From Rhodohalobacter mucosus (GTDB taxonomy: Bacteria > Bacteroidota > Rhodothermia > Balneolales > Balneolaceae), in NCBI RefSeq assembly GCF_003150675.1, contig NZ_QGGB01000003.1:124001-188000 (forward strand): 64,000 nt of DNA, given 5' to 3'. Of this stretch, positions 51,617 to 61,475 are shown piece after piece (the first letter of the stretch is position 1; each line of letters opens with the position of its first letter). A model generated the notes under the pieces. That model did no database searches, was not told the DNA's origin, and saw only the letters and a list, made by a program, of their open reading frames with translations. The position numbers were made by a program, and so were the translations under genes.

Positions 51617-52252
51617 ATGAGTGAAATCAGACCTAAAAAATATATTGCGGTTGCCGGGAATATCGGTGCCGGAAAATCATCTCTTACCGGGTTGTTGGCA
51701 AAGAATTTTGGCTGGAAAACCTACTACGAGTCGGTAGATAACAATCCGTACCTCACTGATTTTTATGATGACATGCGGCGCTGGAGTTTTAACCTGCAAA
51801 TTTACTTTTTGTCCAGCAGGTTTCGTCACCAGAAAGAAATTCAGACTGCAGCTGAAAATCTGATACAGGATCGCACGATTTATGAAGATGTTGAGATCTT
51901 CGCCAAGAACCTTCATGATATGGGACTGATGAGTAACAGAGACTTCGAGAACTACAGGAGTCTCTTTGCTGAAATGGTGCACTACCTGCAGCCGCCTGAC
52001 CTGCTTATCTATCTAAGGGCCGATGTACCCACGCTGGTTCGGCAAATACAGCGAAGGGGAAGAAATTATGAGAATACGATCCGTATAGAATACCTGGAAA
52101 GGCTCAACAGTTTGTATGAAGACTGGATTGATCGCTATGAGCACGAAAAGCTGATTATTGACACCGATAACCTGGATTTTGTGAACAGTGAAGAGGACCT
52201 GGGCAAAGTAATCGGGCTGGTTGAACAGCGGTTGTTCGGACTCTTTAATTGA
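51617..52252 (+). CDS. Deoxynucleoside kinase
   Basis: 211 aa of the deoxyadenosine/deoxyguanosine kinase family. The P-loop GNIGAGKSSLTGLLAKNF starts near residue 15, EDVEIFAKNLHDMGLM carries the catalytic acid region and IQRRGRNYENTIRIEYLERLN is the lid with the Arg residues. It salvages deoxynucleosides to dNMPs. Two bases separate it from pgi. Substrate choice among dA, dG and dC is uncertain. Confidence 0.92.
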   Translation: MSEIRPKKYIAVAGNIGAGKSSLTGLLAKNFGWKTYYESVDNNPYLTDFYDDMRRWSFNLQIYFLSSRFRHQKEIQTAAENLIQDRTIYEDVEIFAKNLHDMGLMSNRDFENYRSLFAEMVHYLQPPDLLIYLRADVPTLVRQIQRRGRNYENTIRIEYLERLNSLYEDWIDRYEHEKLIIDTDNLDFVNSEEDLGKVIGLVEQRLFGLFN

Positions 52253-52293
52253 ATTGCTTTCAAAATTATATCTTTCTATTTTTATAAGCTGTC

Positions 52294-52827
52294 GTGAAAA
52301 CATCACCATTAACATTTGAGCTTCAGGAAATTCCGGACGGAAAGAGTACGCGTAATGTGTCTCTGGATGAAGACAGTTTAGAGCTGGATGATGATACATC
52401 ACTGCTCAATGCGGACGTTCATGTTGAGTTTTTCAGGACAGACCTTTTTATCAGGGTTTGGTTTGAGGTGAGTGCCGACACAACATTGATTTGTGATCGC
52501 ACGCTGAAGCCATTTACTGAAACCGTTTTGGGGGATTATGAAGTGATGTTTTATCCCGAAACACCGGAAGAACACGAAACGGATAAAGGAAAAGTAAAGG
52601 AAATTGATGCTGAAAACCTCACCATTTCAATTGATGAGGAGGTGCGGGATACGATCATGCTTCAGATTCCGATCAGAAAATTGCATCCGGACCTGATTGA
52701 TCAAGACGGTAAGCCTGTTGAGTTTGAAACACAGGTATTTGGCAAAAATGTTGAAAACGAAGACGGTAGTGACCAGCCGATTGACCCGCGCTGGGAAAAA
52801 CTTAAGAAACTGAAGAAGTCAAACTAA
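52294..52827 (+). CDS. DUF177/YceD-family protein
   Basis: 177 aa, GTG start. DUF177 proteins are nearly always encoded just before rpmF, as here (16 bp), and are implicated in 23S rRNA processing or ribosome assembly. Features: LICDRTLKPFTETVLGDYEVMFYP and the C-terminal PIRKLHPDL and IDPRWEKLKKLK. The two Cys pairs of some members are missing; a single Cys is present at the usual place. Confidence 0.88.
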   Translation: MKTSPLTFELQEIPDGKSTRNVSLDEDSLELDDDTSLLNADVHVEFFRTDLFIRVWFEVSADTTLICDRTLKPFTETVLGDYEVMFYPETPEEHETDKGKVKEIDAENLTISIDEEVRDTIMLQIPIRKLHPDLIDQDGKPVEFETQVFGKNVENEDGSDQPIDPRWEKLKKLKKSN

Positions 52828-52843
52828 ACTGAGTATATATTAA

Positions 52844-53023
52844 ATGGCGCATCCAAAACGAAAAACCTCCAAGGCACGCAGAGACAAACGACGGTCTCAC
52901 CACAAAATTTCTGACGTGGTGCTCACCGAGTGTACAAACTGCGGTGCAATGCACAAGTATCATCATGTATGTATGGAGTGTGGCTATTACCGCGGAAGGC
53001 AGGTAATCAACGTTTCCAACTAA
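52844..53023 (+). CDS. rpmF: 50S ribosomal protein L32
   Basis: 59 aa. The start is the ATG in TAAATGGCGCAT; the protein opens MAHPKRKTSKARRDKRRSHH, with a zinc ribbon formed by Cys30, Cys33, Cys43 and Cys46. Encoded between DUF177 and plsX, the conserved order rpmF-plsX-fabH. Too short for length-filtered gene finding. Confidence 0.96.
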   Translation: MAHPKRKTSKARRDKRRSHHKISDVVLTECTNCGAMHKYHHVCMECGYYRGRQVINVSN

Positions 53024-53039
53024 TTAACAACTTTTAAAT

Positions 53040-54026
53040 ATGATGATTGCAGTTGATGCTGTAGGTGGGGATCATTATCCCGAAAATCCGGTAGCCGGGG
53101 CAGTTCTTGCCACCGGAGAAAACCCGGATATACAGATCCTGCTCGTCGGTCCTGAAGATGTGGTATCTGAGGAGCTGTTAAAACACTCCTATGATTCATC
53201 TCGCATCCATTTGCTTCATGCTCCCCAGATTATCGGCATGGACGAGTCTCCGTCATCTGCGGTTAAAACCAAGCAGTCATCCTCTATCGCCGTCGGGCTC
53301 GCCGCGCACAAGCAGGGCAAATGCTCCGCCTTTGTGAGTGCAGGAAACACTGGTGCTCTCCTGGCCGCTTCAACGTTTATTTTAGGAAAGCTTGAAGGCG
53401 TTATCCGTCCTACAATCGTTGCGCCCTATCCAACCATAAAGGGCATCAGCCTGTTAATTGATGCCGGCGCAAACCTTGAGCCCAAACCTGAAATGATTCT
53501 CCAGTTTGCCAAGATGGGCGAAATATTCTGCAGGGAAATTATGGGCATTGAGAACCCCACCGTCGGTCAGCTGAATGTTGGTGAAGAAGCTGAAAAGGGG
53601 ACTGATTTGCAAAAAAATTCACACAAGCTGCTCAGTCAGATGAAGGGATACCTTGGAAATATTGAAGGCAAGGACATACTCTTCGGGAAAACCGATATCT
53701 ATATCACCGACGGCTTTACAGGAAACGTAGTTCTCAAATTCGGTGAATCCATCCCGGATGCACTCCAGCAAATGCTCTCTCTTACCATGAAAAGTGAAGC
53801 CGTTCAGGAAGAGATGCAGAGACAAATTTATTCAATTTTGGAAAAAAGCCTCAAAACCTTCAATTATGAACATGTTGGAGGTGTTCCTTTTCTGGGTGTA
53901 GACGGTACCAGCCTTGTAGGTCACGGAGGCAGTTCTCCTGTTGCAATTAAAAATATGATATTCAGTGCTGCTCAGTGTGTTGAGCACAAGGTGAATAGTA
54001 AAATCATATCATCTCTTAATAACTAA
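53040..54026 (+). CDS. plsX: Phosphate acyltransferase PlsX
   Basis: 328 aa; two ATGs in succession (53040 and 53043). Motifs: IAVDAVGGDHYPENPV at the N-terminus, VSAGNTGALLAASTFILGKLEGVIRPTI and LFGKTDIYITDGFTGNVVLKFGES. It makes acyl phosphate from acyl-ACP for phospholipid synthesis. Part of the fatty-acid cluster with fabH. Confidence 0.96.
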   Translation: MMIAVDAVGGDHYPENPVAGAVLATGENPDIQILLVGPEDVVSEELLKHSYDSSRIHLLHAPQIIGMDESPSSAVKTKQSSSIAVGLAAHKQGKCSAFVSAGNTGALLAASTFILGKLEGVIRPTIVAPYPTIKGISLLIDAGANLEPKPEMILQFAKMGEIFCREIMGIENPTVGQLNVGEEAEKGTDLQKNSHKLLSQMKGYLGNIEGKDILFGKTDIYITDGFTGNVVLKFGESIPDALQQMLSLTMKSEAVQEEMQRQIYSILEKSLKTFNYEHVGGVPFLGVDGTSLVGHGGSSPVAIKNMIFSAAQCVEHKVNSKIISSLNN

Positions 54027-54043
54027 CCCTCTCTCTGAATTTA

Positions 54044-55030
54044 ATGACTTCAAACCGAGCGATTATCACCGGGGTAGGGCGCTATTTGCCCGATTACGTG
54101 CTCACAAATGAAGAGCTTGAAAAGTACGTAGACACAAATGATGAATGGATCAGAAGCCGTACGGGTATTTCAGAGCGCAGAATACTGAAAGACCCTGATA
54201 AGGCAACTTCTTTTATGGCAGCTAAAGCCGCCGAAGATGCCCTTCAGGATGCAGGCGTTCAGGCTGATGAAATTGATGCAATTATTGTTGCAACCGTTAC
54301 GCCCGATTATCTCTTTCCGGCTACTGCAGGCCTTGTTCAGCGGCGTATAGGTGCATCCAACGCGTTTGCATTCGACCTCTCTGCAGCCTGCTCCGGATTT
54401 TTATATGCACTCACCACCGGCGGCAATATGATTGAATCGGGACGCTCAAAGAAAGTGCTGGTTATCGGCGCAGACAAAATGAGTTCCATAATCGACTTCA
54501 CCGATCGAACCACTTGTATTCTGTTTGGTGATGCTGCTGGCGCCGTCGTTTTGGAATCAGGTGAAGAGGGCGGAATTGTCGATTACGTTCACCACACCCA
54601 GGGAGACGAAGAGTGCATGCTATATCAGCCGGCGGGGGGAAGCATGAATCCTGCAAGTGAGGAGACCGTTCGGAATAAAATGCACTATATCAGGCAGGAT
54701 GGAAAAGCCGTCTTCAAGAAAGCGACCGAAGGAATGGCGGATGTGTCGCTTGAAATTATGAAAAGAAACAACCTGAGTGCAGACGATGTGGCTTGGTTGG
54801 TACCTCACCAGGCCAATCTGCGAATAATAGACGCCACTGCACGCAGAATGGGCCTTGATAAAGAGAAGGTGATGATCAATATTTCACACTATGGAAATAC
54901 TACCGCCGCAACGATTCCGCTCTGTTTGTATGACTGGAAAGACCAGCTGAAGAAAGGAGACAACCTGGTGCTTTCTGCTTTTGGCGGGGGACTGACCTGG
55001 GGCGCAATCTATCTTCAGTGGACAAAATAG
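54044..55030 (+). CDS. fabH: 3-oxoacyl-ACP synthase III
   Basis: 328 aa. Catalytic Cys116 in DLSAACSGFLYAL, His in LVPHQANLRI and Asn in ISHYGNTTAATIP form the triad. It condenses acetyl-CoA or a branched acyl-CoA with malonyl-ACP to start fatty-acid synthesis. 18 bp after plsX and 22 bp before fabD. Confidence 0.97.
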   Translation: MTSNRAIITGVGRYLPDYVLTNEELEKYVDTNDEWIRSRTGISERRILKDPDKATSFMAAKAAEDALQDAGVQADEIDAIIVATVTPDYLFPATAGLVQRRIGASNAFAFDLSAACSGFLYALTTGGNMIESGRSKKVLVIGADKMSSIIDFTDRTTCILFGDAAGAVVLESGEEGGIVDYVHHTQGDEECMLYQPAGGSMNPASEETVRNKMHYIRQDGKAVFKKATEGMADVSLEIMKRNNLSADDVAWLVPHQANLRIIDATARRMGLDKEKVMINISHYGNTTAATIPLCLYDWKDQLKKGDNLVLSAFGGGLTWGAIYLQWTK

Positions 55031-55051
55031 ACCAGATTTAATTCTCATATT

Positions 55052-55936
55052 ATGAATGCATTTCTATTTCCGGGACAGGGTTCACAGAAAGTTGGGATGG
55101 GTAAGGATCATTATGACTCGAATGACCTGTTCAGAAAGCTTGCAGACAAGGCAGATTCGGTGCTTGGTTACGCACTTACCGATATCATGTTTGAAGGTCC
55201 TCAGGACAAACTGATGCAGACCAAAAACACGCAGCCCGCTATATTTTTGCATTCGGTTGCACTCTTCAGAACCCTGAATCAGCAAGCGGATATGGTGGCA
55301 GGTCACAGCCTGGGAGAATTTTCCGCACTTGTAGCAGCCGGTGTGCTAACGTTTGATTCCGGACTTGAATTGGTTGCACTCAGGGGCCAGCTTATGCAGC
55401 AGGCCGGAGATGTGGACCCAGGCACCATGGCTGCCATTATTGGTATGGACGATGATACGGTAGACGAAATTTGTTCTGAAATTTCCGATAAAACGGGCAA
55501 ACCGGTCGTTCCGGCAAACTACAACTGCCCGGGGCAGCTGGTGATATCGGGTGATATGGATGCAGTAAAAGAAGCCGTTTCCCTCGCAAAGGAGAAAGGA
55601 TGCAGAATTGCAACCCTTCTGCCCGTTAGCGGAGCCTTCCATTCACCGCTGATGAAACCTGCATATGATGTCTTCGCTGATAAACTCGAGTCCGTTTCAT
55701 TCTCTGAGGCAGAAATCCCCGTGTACAGCAACTATACAGGAAAACCCTCAACGGATGCGGATGTGCTTAAGGAAAATGTGCTTGAACAGCTGATGAGTCC
55801 CGTAAGATGGACCTCAACAATTCAGAATATGAAAGCTGACGGAGCTGAACGGTTCGTGGAGGTGGGGCCGGGTAAGGTGCTTCAGGGATTGGTAAAAAGA
55901 ACTCTGAAAAATGTCGAAATTGAAGGTTACGAATAG
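55052..55936 (+). CDS. fabD: Malonyl-CoA:ACP transacylase
   Basis: 294 aa. FPGQGSQKVGMG at the N-terminus and the nucleophile Ser86 in AGHSLGEFSA; a His in SGAFHSPLM completes the dyad. It loads malonate onto the acyl carrier protein encoded downstream. 19 bp before fabG. Confidence 0.97.
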   Translation: MNAFLFPGQGSQKVGMGKDHYDSNDLFRKLADKADSVLGYALTDIMFEGPQDKLMQTKNTQPAIFLHSVALFRTLNQQADMVAGHSLGEFSALVAAGVLTFDSGLELVALRGQLMQQAGDVDPGTMAAIIGMDDDTVDEICSEISDKTGKPVVPANYNCPGQLVISGDMDAVKEAVSLAKEKGCRIATLLPVSGAFHSPLMKPAYDVFADKLESVSFSEAEIPVYSNYTGKPSTDADVLKENVLEQLMSPVRWTSTIQNMKADGAERFVEVGPGKVLQGLVKRTLKNVEIEGYE

Positions 55937-55954
55937 CAAAAGGAGACCCTGACT

Positions 55955-56698
55955 ATGGATTTGAAAGGAAAAAATTGTTTGGTTACGGGTGGCGGACGCG
56001 GTATAGGGAGGGCCATTGCACTACAACTTGCAGAGTATGGTGCCAATGTAGCAGTTACCTACTCACGTTCGGCAGATGCCGCAAACGAAACCGTTACTGA
56101 AATAGAAACGCTTGGAGCCAGGGGAATGGCTTTGCAGGCCGATGCAACCAACTTTGCCAAAGCCGAAGAGGTAATAAACACGTTGACGGAAGAGTGGGGG
56201 AGTATCGATGTGCTTGTAAATAATGCGGGCATTGCGCAAGACAACCTTATTCTCAGAATGAGTGAAGAAAACTGGGATGCGGTTCTGGATACCAATCTGA
56301 AAAGTGTGTTCAACTATTGCAAGGCTGCCACCAAACCGATGATGCGCGCACGCGGCGGATCGGTGATTAATATTGGTTCGGTTGTCGGAATCTCCGGAAA
56401 TGCGGGTCAAAGCAACTATGCAGCATCCAAAGCCGGGATGATCGGATTTACAAAATCGTATGCCAAAGAGCTGGCAAGCAGGAATATCCGGGCCAACGTC
56501 GTTGCTCCGGGATATATACTTACAGAAATGACCGAAAAGCTGAGTGAAAACGTGTTGGAGGCCATTAAAACGGAAACACCGCTTGGCAGGGCCGGTAACC
56601 CTGATGAAGTGTCGAACGTGGTGGCGTTTTTGGCATCTGACCTGAGCTCTTATATTACAGGAGAAGTTATAAGGGTGGATGGCGGTATGGCTATGTAA
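55955..56698 (+). CDS. fabG: 3-oxoacyl-ACP reductase
   Basis: 247 aa, classical SDR. Cofactor motif TGGGRGIGRAIALQL, NNAG at 89-92, catalytic Ser142, Tyr155 and Lys159 in INIGSVVGISGNAGQSNYAASKAG. NADPH-dependent reduction of the beta-keto acyl-ACP. Preceded by AAAAGGAGA, a rare clear ribosome-binding site for this region. Confidence 0.97.
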   Translation: MDLKGKNCLVTGGGRGIGRAIALQLAEYGANVAVTYSRSADAANETVTEIETLGARGMALQADATNFAKAEEVINTLTEEWGSIDVLVNNAGIAQDNLILRMSEENWDAVLDTNLKSVFNYCKAATKPMMRARGGSVINIGSVVGISGNAGQSNYAASKAGMIGFTKSYAKELASRNIRANVVAPGYILTEMTEKLSENVLEAIKTETPLGRAGNPDEVSNVVAFLASDLSSYITGEVIRVDGGMAM

Positions 56699-56823
56699 CC
56701 CGTTTTATTGACCTTTTTACGCAACACAATCTCGTATTTTTTTTACACTGAGATGTTGTATTTTCTCCTGACAAAAATTTTATATCATTACAATTAACCA
56801 TAATTCAAATCGAAAGGACTGAT

Positions 56824-57060
56824 ATGTCACAGGATGTTGAAGCAAAAGTAAAATCAATCATTGTTGATAAACTTGGAGTAGATGAATCAGAAGTTACAGC
56901 TGATGCAAACTTCACAAACGATCTGGGAGCCGACTCTCTTGACACCGTTGAACTGATTATGGAGTTCGAAAAAGAGTTCGACCTGAGCATTCCTGATGAA
57001 GACGCCGAAAACATTGCTACCGTAGGCGACGCAGTTAAGTATATTCAGGACAAATCGTAA
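56824..57060 (+). CDS. acpP: Acyl carrier protein
   Basis: 78 aa. The phosphopantetheine attachment site is Ser38 in [11 protein letters not shown]. The acidic surface helix and the [18 protein letters not shown] end are typical. Preceded by GAAAGGA. A 125-bp AT-rich gap before it suggests an additional promoter for high expression. Confidence 0.97.
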   Translation: MSQDVEAKVKSIIVDKLGVDESEVTADANFTNDLGADSLDTVELIMEFEKEFDLSIPDEDAENIATVGDAVKYIQDKS

Positions 57061-57087
57061 GCACTGTAGTAAACGAACTCACTGCTA

Positions 57088-58332
57088 ATGACTGAACGAA
57101 GAGTTGTTGTCACCGGTGTAGGTGCAATGACGCCCGTCGGGAAGACCGCTCCCGAATTCTGGAACGGTCTTATCTCCGGTGAAAGCGGCGTCAGGCCTAT
57201 CACCCATTTCGAAACAGCAGACTACCCGACAAAGTTTGCCGGACAAATAGAAGATTTCGACTCCGGTAACTATTTTGACCGGAAGGAGGCCCGCAGGCTC
57301 GATCCGGTTACCCAGTACGGGTTGATTGTTGCTGACGAGACCATCCAAGACAGTAAGATCGATCTTGACACGATCAATAAGGATCGGGTTGCTGTTCTTG
57401 TTGGCACAGGTATCGGTGGCATGAAAACATTCTACGATCAGTCAATTTCACATCATGAGCATGGGCCGCGCGGTGTAAATCCATTCTTCATTCCCATGCT
57501 TATCCCGGATATGCCGGCCGGCCAGATCTCCATTCGCTATGGTTTTCGCGGAGCCAACTTCTGCGCAGTATCGGCCTGTGCAACCGGGTCTCATAATATC
57601 GGTCTTGCATACGACTCAATACGATATGGACGATCCGATATGGCTCTCTGCGGCGGCACGGAAGCACCGGTCTGGGAAATTGGTATCGCCGGTTTTTCAT
57701 CCATGAAAGCTCTGTCAAAGCGCAATGATGAACCTGAAAAAGCATCCCGTCCCTTTGATAAGGACCGCGACGGGTTCGTTTTGGGTGAAGGTGCTTCGAT
57801 GATGTTTCTGGAGTCACTCGAATCGGCAAAAGCAAGAGGAGCGCGAATCTACGGGGAAATCGTGGGTTACGGATTCTCTGCCGATGCATACCATATTACC
57901 GCTCCTGACCCTGATGGTAACGGGGTTATACTGGCATTTAAAAGTGCACTTGAAATGGCGGGTATAAAACCGGAAGATGTGGATCACATCAATATGCACG
58001 GAACATCGACCCCTTTGGGCGACATTGCCGAAACCAACTCCATCAAAAAGGTTTTTGGTGACCACGCATATAAGATCAATCTCAACAGCACCAAATCGAT
58101 GACAGGGCATATGCTGGGTGCTGCAGGTGCGGCTGAATCGGTGGCTACACTGCTGGCCGTATATCACGGAATGGTTCCGCCAACCATCAACTATGAGACC
58201 CCCGACCCCGAATGTGACCTGAATTACACGGTGAATGAAGCAGAAGTCAGAGATCTGACATATGCAATGAATAATGCTTTTGGATTTGGCGGGCACAACA
58301 CTACGATCGTGTTCAAAAAATTTGAAGACTAA
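57088..58332 (+). CDS. fabF: 3-oxoacyl-ACP synthase II
   Basis: 414 aa. Active-site Cys164 in VSACATGSHN, His in NMHGTSTPLGD and His in the last GFGGHNTTI segment complete the Cys-His-His triad. It performs chain elongation. Start is 27 bp after acpP, the common acpP-fabF order. Confidence 0.97.
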   Translation: MTERRVVVTGVGAMTPVGKTAPEFWNGLISGESGVRPITHFETADYPTKFAGQIEDFDSGNYFDRKEARRLDPVTQYGLIVADETIQDSKIDLDTINKDRVAVLVGTGIGGMKTFYDQSISHHEHGPRGVNPFFIPMLIPDMPAGQISIRYGFRGANFCAVSACATGSHNIGLAYDSIRYGRSDMALCGGTEAPVWEIGIAGFSSMKALSKRNDEPEKASRPFDKDRDGFVLGEGASMMFLESLESAKARGARIYGEIVGYGFSADAYHITAPDPDGNGVILAFKSALEMAGIKPEDVDHINMHGTSTPLGDIAETNSIKKVFGDHAYKINLNSTKSMTGHMLGAAGAAESVATLLAVYHGMVPPTINYETPDPECDLNYTVNEAEVRDLTYAMNNAFGFGGHNTTIVFKKFED

Positions 58333-58343
58333 CCACCCGTCTT

Positions 58344-59108
58344 ATGATAGGCAGGCTGAGAGAATGGTTCAGGAAACACCCTGCTCCGGAACCGGATAAA
58401 CCTGCTGTTGAACGGCTTACTCTGCTCAGAAAAAATCTGGGGATCTCGATACCCGATGAGGATCTTCATTTTTTCACCAAAGCACTCCGGCACCGGTCCA
58501 TTGTCGATAAATCCGGATATGAGTCACACGAAACTTATGAAAGGCTTGAGTTTTTGGGGGATGCCGTTCTTGACCTGATCGTCACTGAAATCCTGTTTGA
58601 AAAATACCCCACCGAGAACGAAGGATTTCTGACAAAAATGAGAGCCAAGATAGTAAAGGGTGATACTCTTCATAAACTTGCTCTGAGCCTTGAGCTGAAT
58701 AAAGCGCTTGAAATCGGAGACAGAGCCTCGGGACAGGGTGTGGAGCTCTCAAAAAGTGTTTTGGCCGATGTATATGAAGCCATCATTGCAGCAATCTATG
58801 TGAGCCAGGGTTATGAAAAAACATTCCTGTTTGTGGAGCAGAACCTGAACAGCTATCTCGATCTCAAAAAAATTGAGACCAAGGTTGATAATTTCAAAAG
58901 CGTACTGATGGAATACACGCAGGCTGAAAAGATGCCGCTGCCCGAATACAGAGTGATTTCGGAAGAGGGGCCGGGTCATAATAAAACGTTTTCGGTTGCC
59001 GTATTTGTGAATAACAGGAAAGCCGGCGAGGGTGAGGGTAAAAGCAAGAAACAGGCTGAACAGCTGGCTGCAAGGGACGCGTTGGCAAAACTGGATTTGC
59101 CGCATTAA
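58344..59108 (+). CDS. rnc: Ribonuclease III
   Basis: 254 aa with a roughly 25-residue N-terminal extension rich in Pro. Catalytic signature ERLEFLGDAVLDLIVTEIL (residues 66-84); the second acidic site is ILADVYEAIIAAIY-like (VLADVYEAIIAAIYV). A double-stranded-RNA-binding domain covers the last 75 residues (GPGHNKTFSVAVFVNNRKAGEGEGKSKKQAEQLAARDAL). It processes rRNA and structured RNAs. The fabF-rnc order is common. Confidence 0.96.
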   Translation: MIGRLREWFRKHPAPEPDKPAVERLTLLRKNLGISIPDEDLHFFTKALRHRSIVDKSGYESHETYERLEFLGDAVLDLIVTEILFEKYPTENEGFLTKMRAKIVKGDTLHKLALSLELNKALEIGDRASGQGVELSKSVLADVYEAIIAAIYVSQGYEKTFLFVEQNLNSYLDLKKIETKVDNFKSVLMEYTQAEKMPLPEYRVISEEGPGHNKTFSVAVFVNNRKAGEGEGKSKKQAEQLAARDALAKLDLPH

Positions 59109-59136
59109 AACAGGGTATTTCAGGTATTGCTGTCCG

Positions 59137-59160
59137 AGTAAAATCGGTTTGTTTTTTGTG
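59137..59160 (+). terminator. Weak terminator-like structure after rnc
   Basis: CCGA, six bases, TCGG, then TTTGTTTTTT. The stem is only 4 bp, so this is a weak candidate for ending the fatty-acid operon before mgtE. Confidence 0.35.
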
Positions 59161-59220
59161 CAGAAACCTTCGTTTCTTAGTACCGTTAATTGAGGCCGAG
59201 CAGCAGAATCAGGTTTAGCA

Positions 59221-60603
59221 ATGATCGCACATTTATTAAAACCGGAATTTGATGAACTGATCCAGAAAAAAGACTGGATTGCCATCAAGGAGTCGCTCGA
59301 CGACGTACCGGCTGTGGATATTGCAGAACTTCTTGAAGACCTTGAGCCTGAAGTGGCTGTGGTTGTATTCAGGTTGCTGAAAAAAAGCAAGGCAGCAGAT
59401 GTATTTACCTATCTGAGTTCCGGGAAGGGGCTGGAACTGCTGGAGGTGTTCAGCCGGCGTCAGCTCAGTGACGTCATGAACAATCTGGAGCCCGATGAGC
59501 GTGTTGCGCTGATGGAAGAGCTTCCGGGACACCTTACCCAGAAGGTTTTTACCTCAATGGATTCGGATAACCTCGCCCAGGTTCGCAGATTGCTTGGCTA
59601 TCCGCCCGAGTCGGTCGGCCGGCTCATGACTACCAACTATGTGAAAATTCGCAGTGACTGGACCGTAAGCAAAAGCTTTGAACATATCCGAAAATACGGT
59701 CGTACCGCTGAAACGGTAAACGTGATTTACGTTGTAAATGAACAGGAACAGCTTATTGATGACCTTCGCCTGAATCAGCTGATTCTGGCCAGTCCTGAAT
59801 CTCACATAGAAGACATTATGGATGAGTCGTTCGAGGCGCTGAGCGCTTTCGACGATCAGGAAGAGGCCGTGAAAATGCTCAGTAAATACGATCGCGTAGC
59901 ACTGCCGGTAGTTGATTCGGGGGGCGTACTGGTCGGCATTGTAACCGTGGATGACGTTCTGGACGTTGCGGAGGAGGAAACCACGGAAGATATGCAGCTG
60001 ATGGCCGGTATGAGCGCCCTGGATGATTATTACTCACAGACCAACATTACCGAAATGGTTCGCAAGCGTTCGGGCTGGCTGATTCTTCTCTTTCTGGGCC
60101 AGATGTTAACCGTATCGGCAATGGCCGGATACGAAGACACTCTTGCAGCGGCAGCGGTTCTGGCTCTCTTTATCCCAATGATTATATCCAGCGGCGGAAA
60201 TTCGGGTTCCCAGGCGGCCACGCTGATTATACGGGCACTGTCTACGGATGACATCAGGCTTAAAGACTGGATGATGGTTTTGAGAAGGGAGCTGTTCTCG
60301 GGGATGCTCTTAGGTACCATTCTGGGCGTTATGGGTACTGTCGTAATCAGCACCTGGATGGTATTCAGGGGAGAGCCATTTACAACGGCGGTGTTTCTTC
60401 AGGCGCTTACCGTTGGTATGAGTCTGGTTGGTGTGGTTATATTTGGAAATCTGAGCGGTTCGATGCTTCCGTTCATCATGTCGAAAGTGGGCCTTGACCC
60501 TGCAGTTACCTCGGCACCATTCGTAGCCACGCTCGTTGATGTAACAGGAATCCTAATTTACTTTTCAATTGCCGTTGCACTGCTTAGCGGTGTTGTGCTG
60601 TAA
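59221..60603 (+). CDS. mgtE: Magnesium transporter MgtE
   Basis: 460 aa, near the family norm of 450. Order: N-terminal superhelical domain (residues 1-130, IAELLEDLEPEVAVVVFRLL), a pair of CBS domains (about 135-255, with GRLMTTNYVKI and VGIVTVDDVLDVAEEE), a connecting helix and five membrane helices (about 285-460) with the conserved PMIISSGGNSGSQAATLIIRAL and GVVIFGNLSGSMLPF. Mg-gated channel-like uptake of magnesium. Confidence 0.95.
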   Translation: MIAHLLKPEFDELIQKKDWIAIKESLDDVPAVDIAELLEDLEPEVAVVVFRLLKKSKAADVFTYLSSGKGLELLEVFSRRQLSDVMNNLEPDERVALMEELPGHLTQKVFTSMDSDNLAQVRRLLGYPPESVGRLMTTNYVKIRSDWTVSKSFEHIRKYGRTAETVNVIYVVNEQEQLIDDLRLNQLILASPESHIEDIMDESFEALSAFDDQEEAVKMLSKYDRVALPVVDSGGVLVGIVTVDDVLDVAEEETTEDMQLMAGMSALDDYYSQTNITEMVRKRSGWLILLFLGQMLTVSAMAGYEDTLAAAAVLALFIPMIISSGGNSGSQAATLIIRALSTDDIRLKDWMMVLRRELFSGMLLGTILGVMGTVVISTWMVFRGEPFTTAVFLQALTVGMSLVGVVIFGNLSGSMLPFIMSKVGLDPAVTSAPFVATLVDVTGILIYFSIAVALLSGVVL

Positions 60604-60623
60604 TACATTTATTAAACTGTGCT

Positions 60624-61475
60624 ATGAAGCAATATCATGACCTGGTAAAAAACGTACTGGAAAACGGAGTAAGAAAAGAGAACCGTACAGGCACGGACAC
60701 TCTATCCAATTTTGCAGAGTTCTACAAAGTGGATCTATCGAAAGGATTTCCTCTCCTTACCACAAAAAAGGTCTTTTTTAAATCGGTTATCATGGAGTTG
60801 CTGTGGTACCTGAGGGGAGAAGATCATATCCGGTGGCTGCGTGATGAAAACGACGTTCACATATGGGATGCATGGGCTGAGGAAGATGGATATGTAGGCC
60901 CGATCTACCCTGTATTGTGGAGACGTTTTCCCTATCTGAAGGCGGATGACGGCTCGGTATATCGAAAACTGGGTGAGGACGATTCCCATAAAGCGTGGCG
61001 ATATGAAGAATTTGACCAGGTTCAAAGGGCCATAGATATGCTTCGGAAAAATCCCAACAGCCGCAGAATTGTAGTCTCAACCTGGCATCCGGGTCTGCTG
61101 GATGAAATGGGGCTGCCTCCCTGCCATATCATGTACATTTTCAATGTTTCAAACGGCCGTCTGAACTGCCATCTTACGCAGCGATCAGGTGATATAGCAT
61201 TGGGAATACCCTTTAATCTGGCCTGCTATTCAGCGCTCACGATGGCCATCGCACAGGACGTGGGGCTGGAACCCGGTGTTTTTGCACATACCATCGTTGA
61301 TGCTCATATCTACGTAAACCACATAGACGGTTTGAAAGAACAGCTGACTCGCGATTTCCGTCCACTGCCCAAACTTGAAATTAACAGAAAACCGGTTGAT
61401 GAACTGGAATATGACGACTTCAAACTAACCGGATATGATCCTCATCCATCCATAAAATTTCCGGTTGCTGTATGA
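60624..61475 (+). CDS. thyA: Thymidylate synthase
   Basis: 283 aa, with a roughly 20-residue insertion relative to the 264-aa E. coli enzyme (region GSVYRKLGEDDSHKAWRY). The active Cys is in LPPCHIMYIFNVSNGRLNCHLTQRSGDIALGIPFNLACYSAL; the folate/dUMP Arg is in RRIVVSTWHPG. dUMP plus methylene-THF to dTMP plus DHF. Overlaps folA by 4 bp. Confidence 0.97.
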   Translation: MKQYHDLVKNVLENGVRKENRTGTDTLSNFAEFYKVDLSKGFPLLTTKKVFFKSVIMELLWYLRGEDHIRWLRDENDVHIWDAWAEEDGYVGPIYPVLWRRFPYLKADDGSVYRKLGEDDSHKAWRYEEFDQVQRAIDMLRKNPNSRRIVVSTWHPGLLDEMGLPPCHIMYIFNVSNGRLNCHLTQRSGDIALGIPFNLACYSALTMAIAQDVGLEPGVFAHTIVDAHIYVNHIDGLKEQLTRDFRPLPKLEINRKPVDELEYDDFKLTGYDPHPSIKFPVAV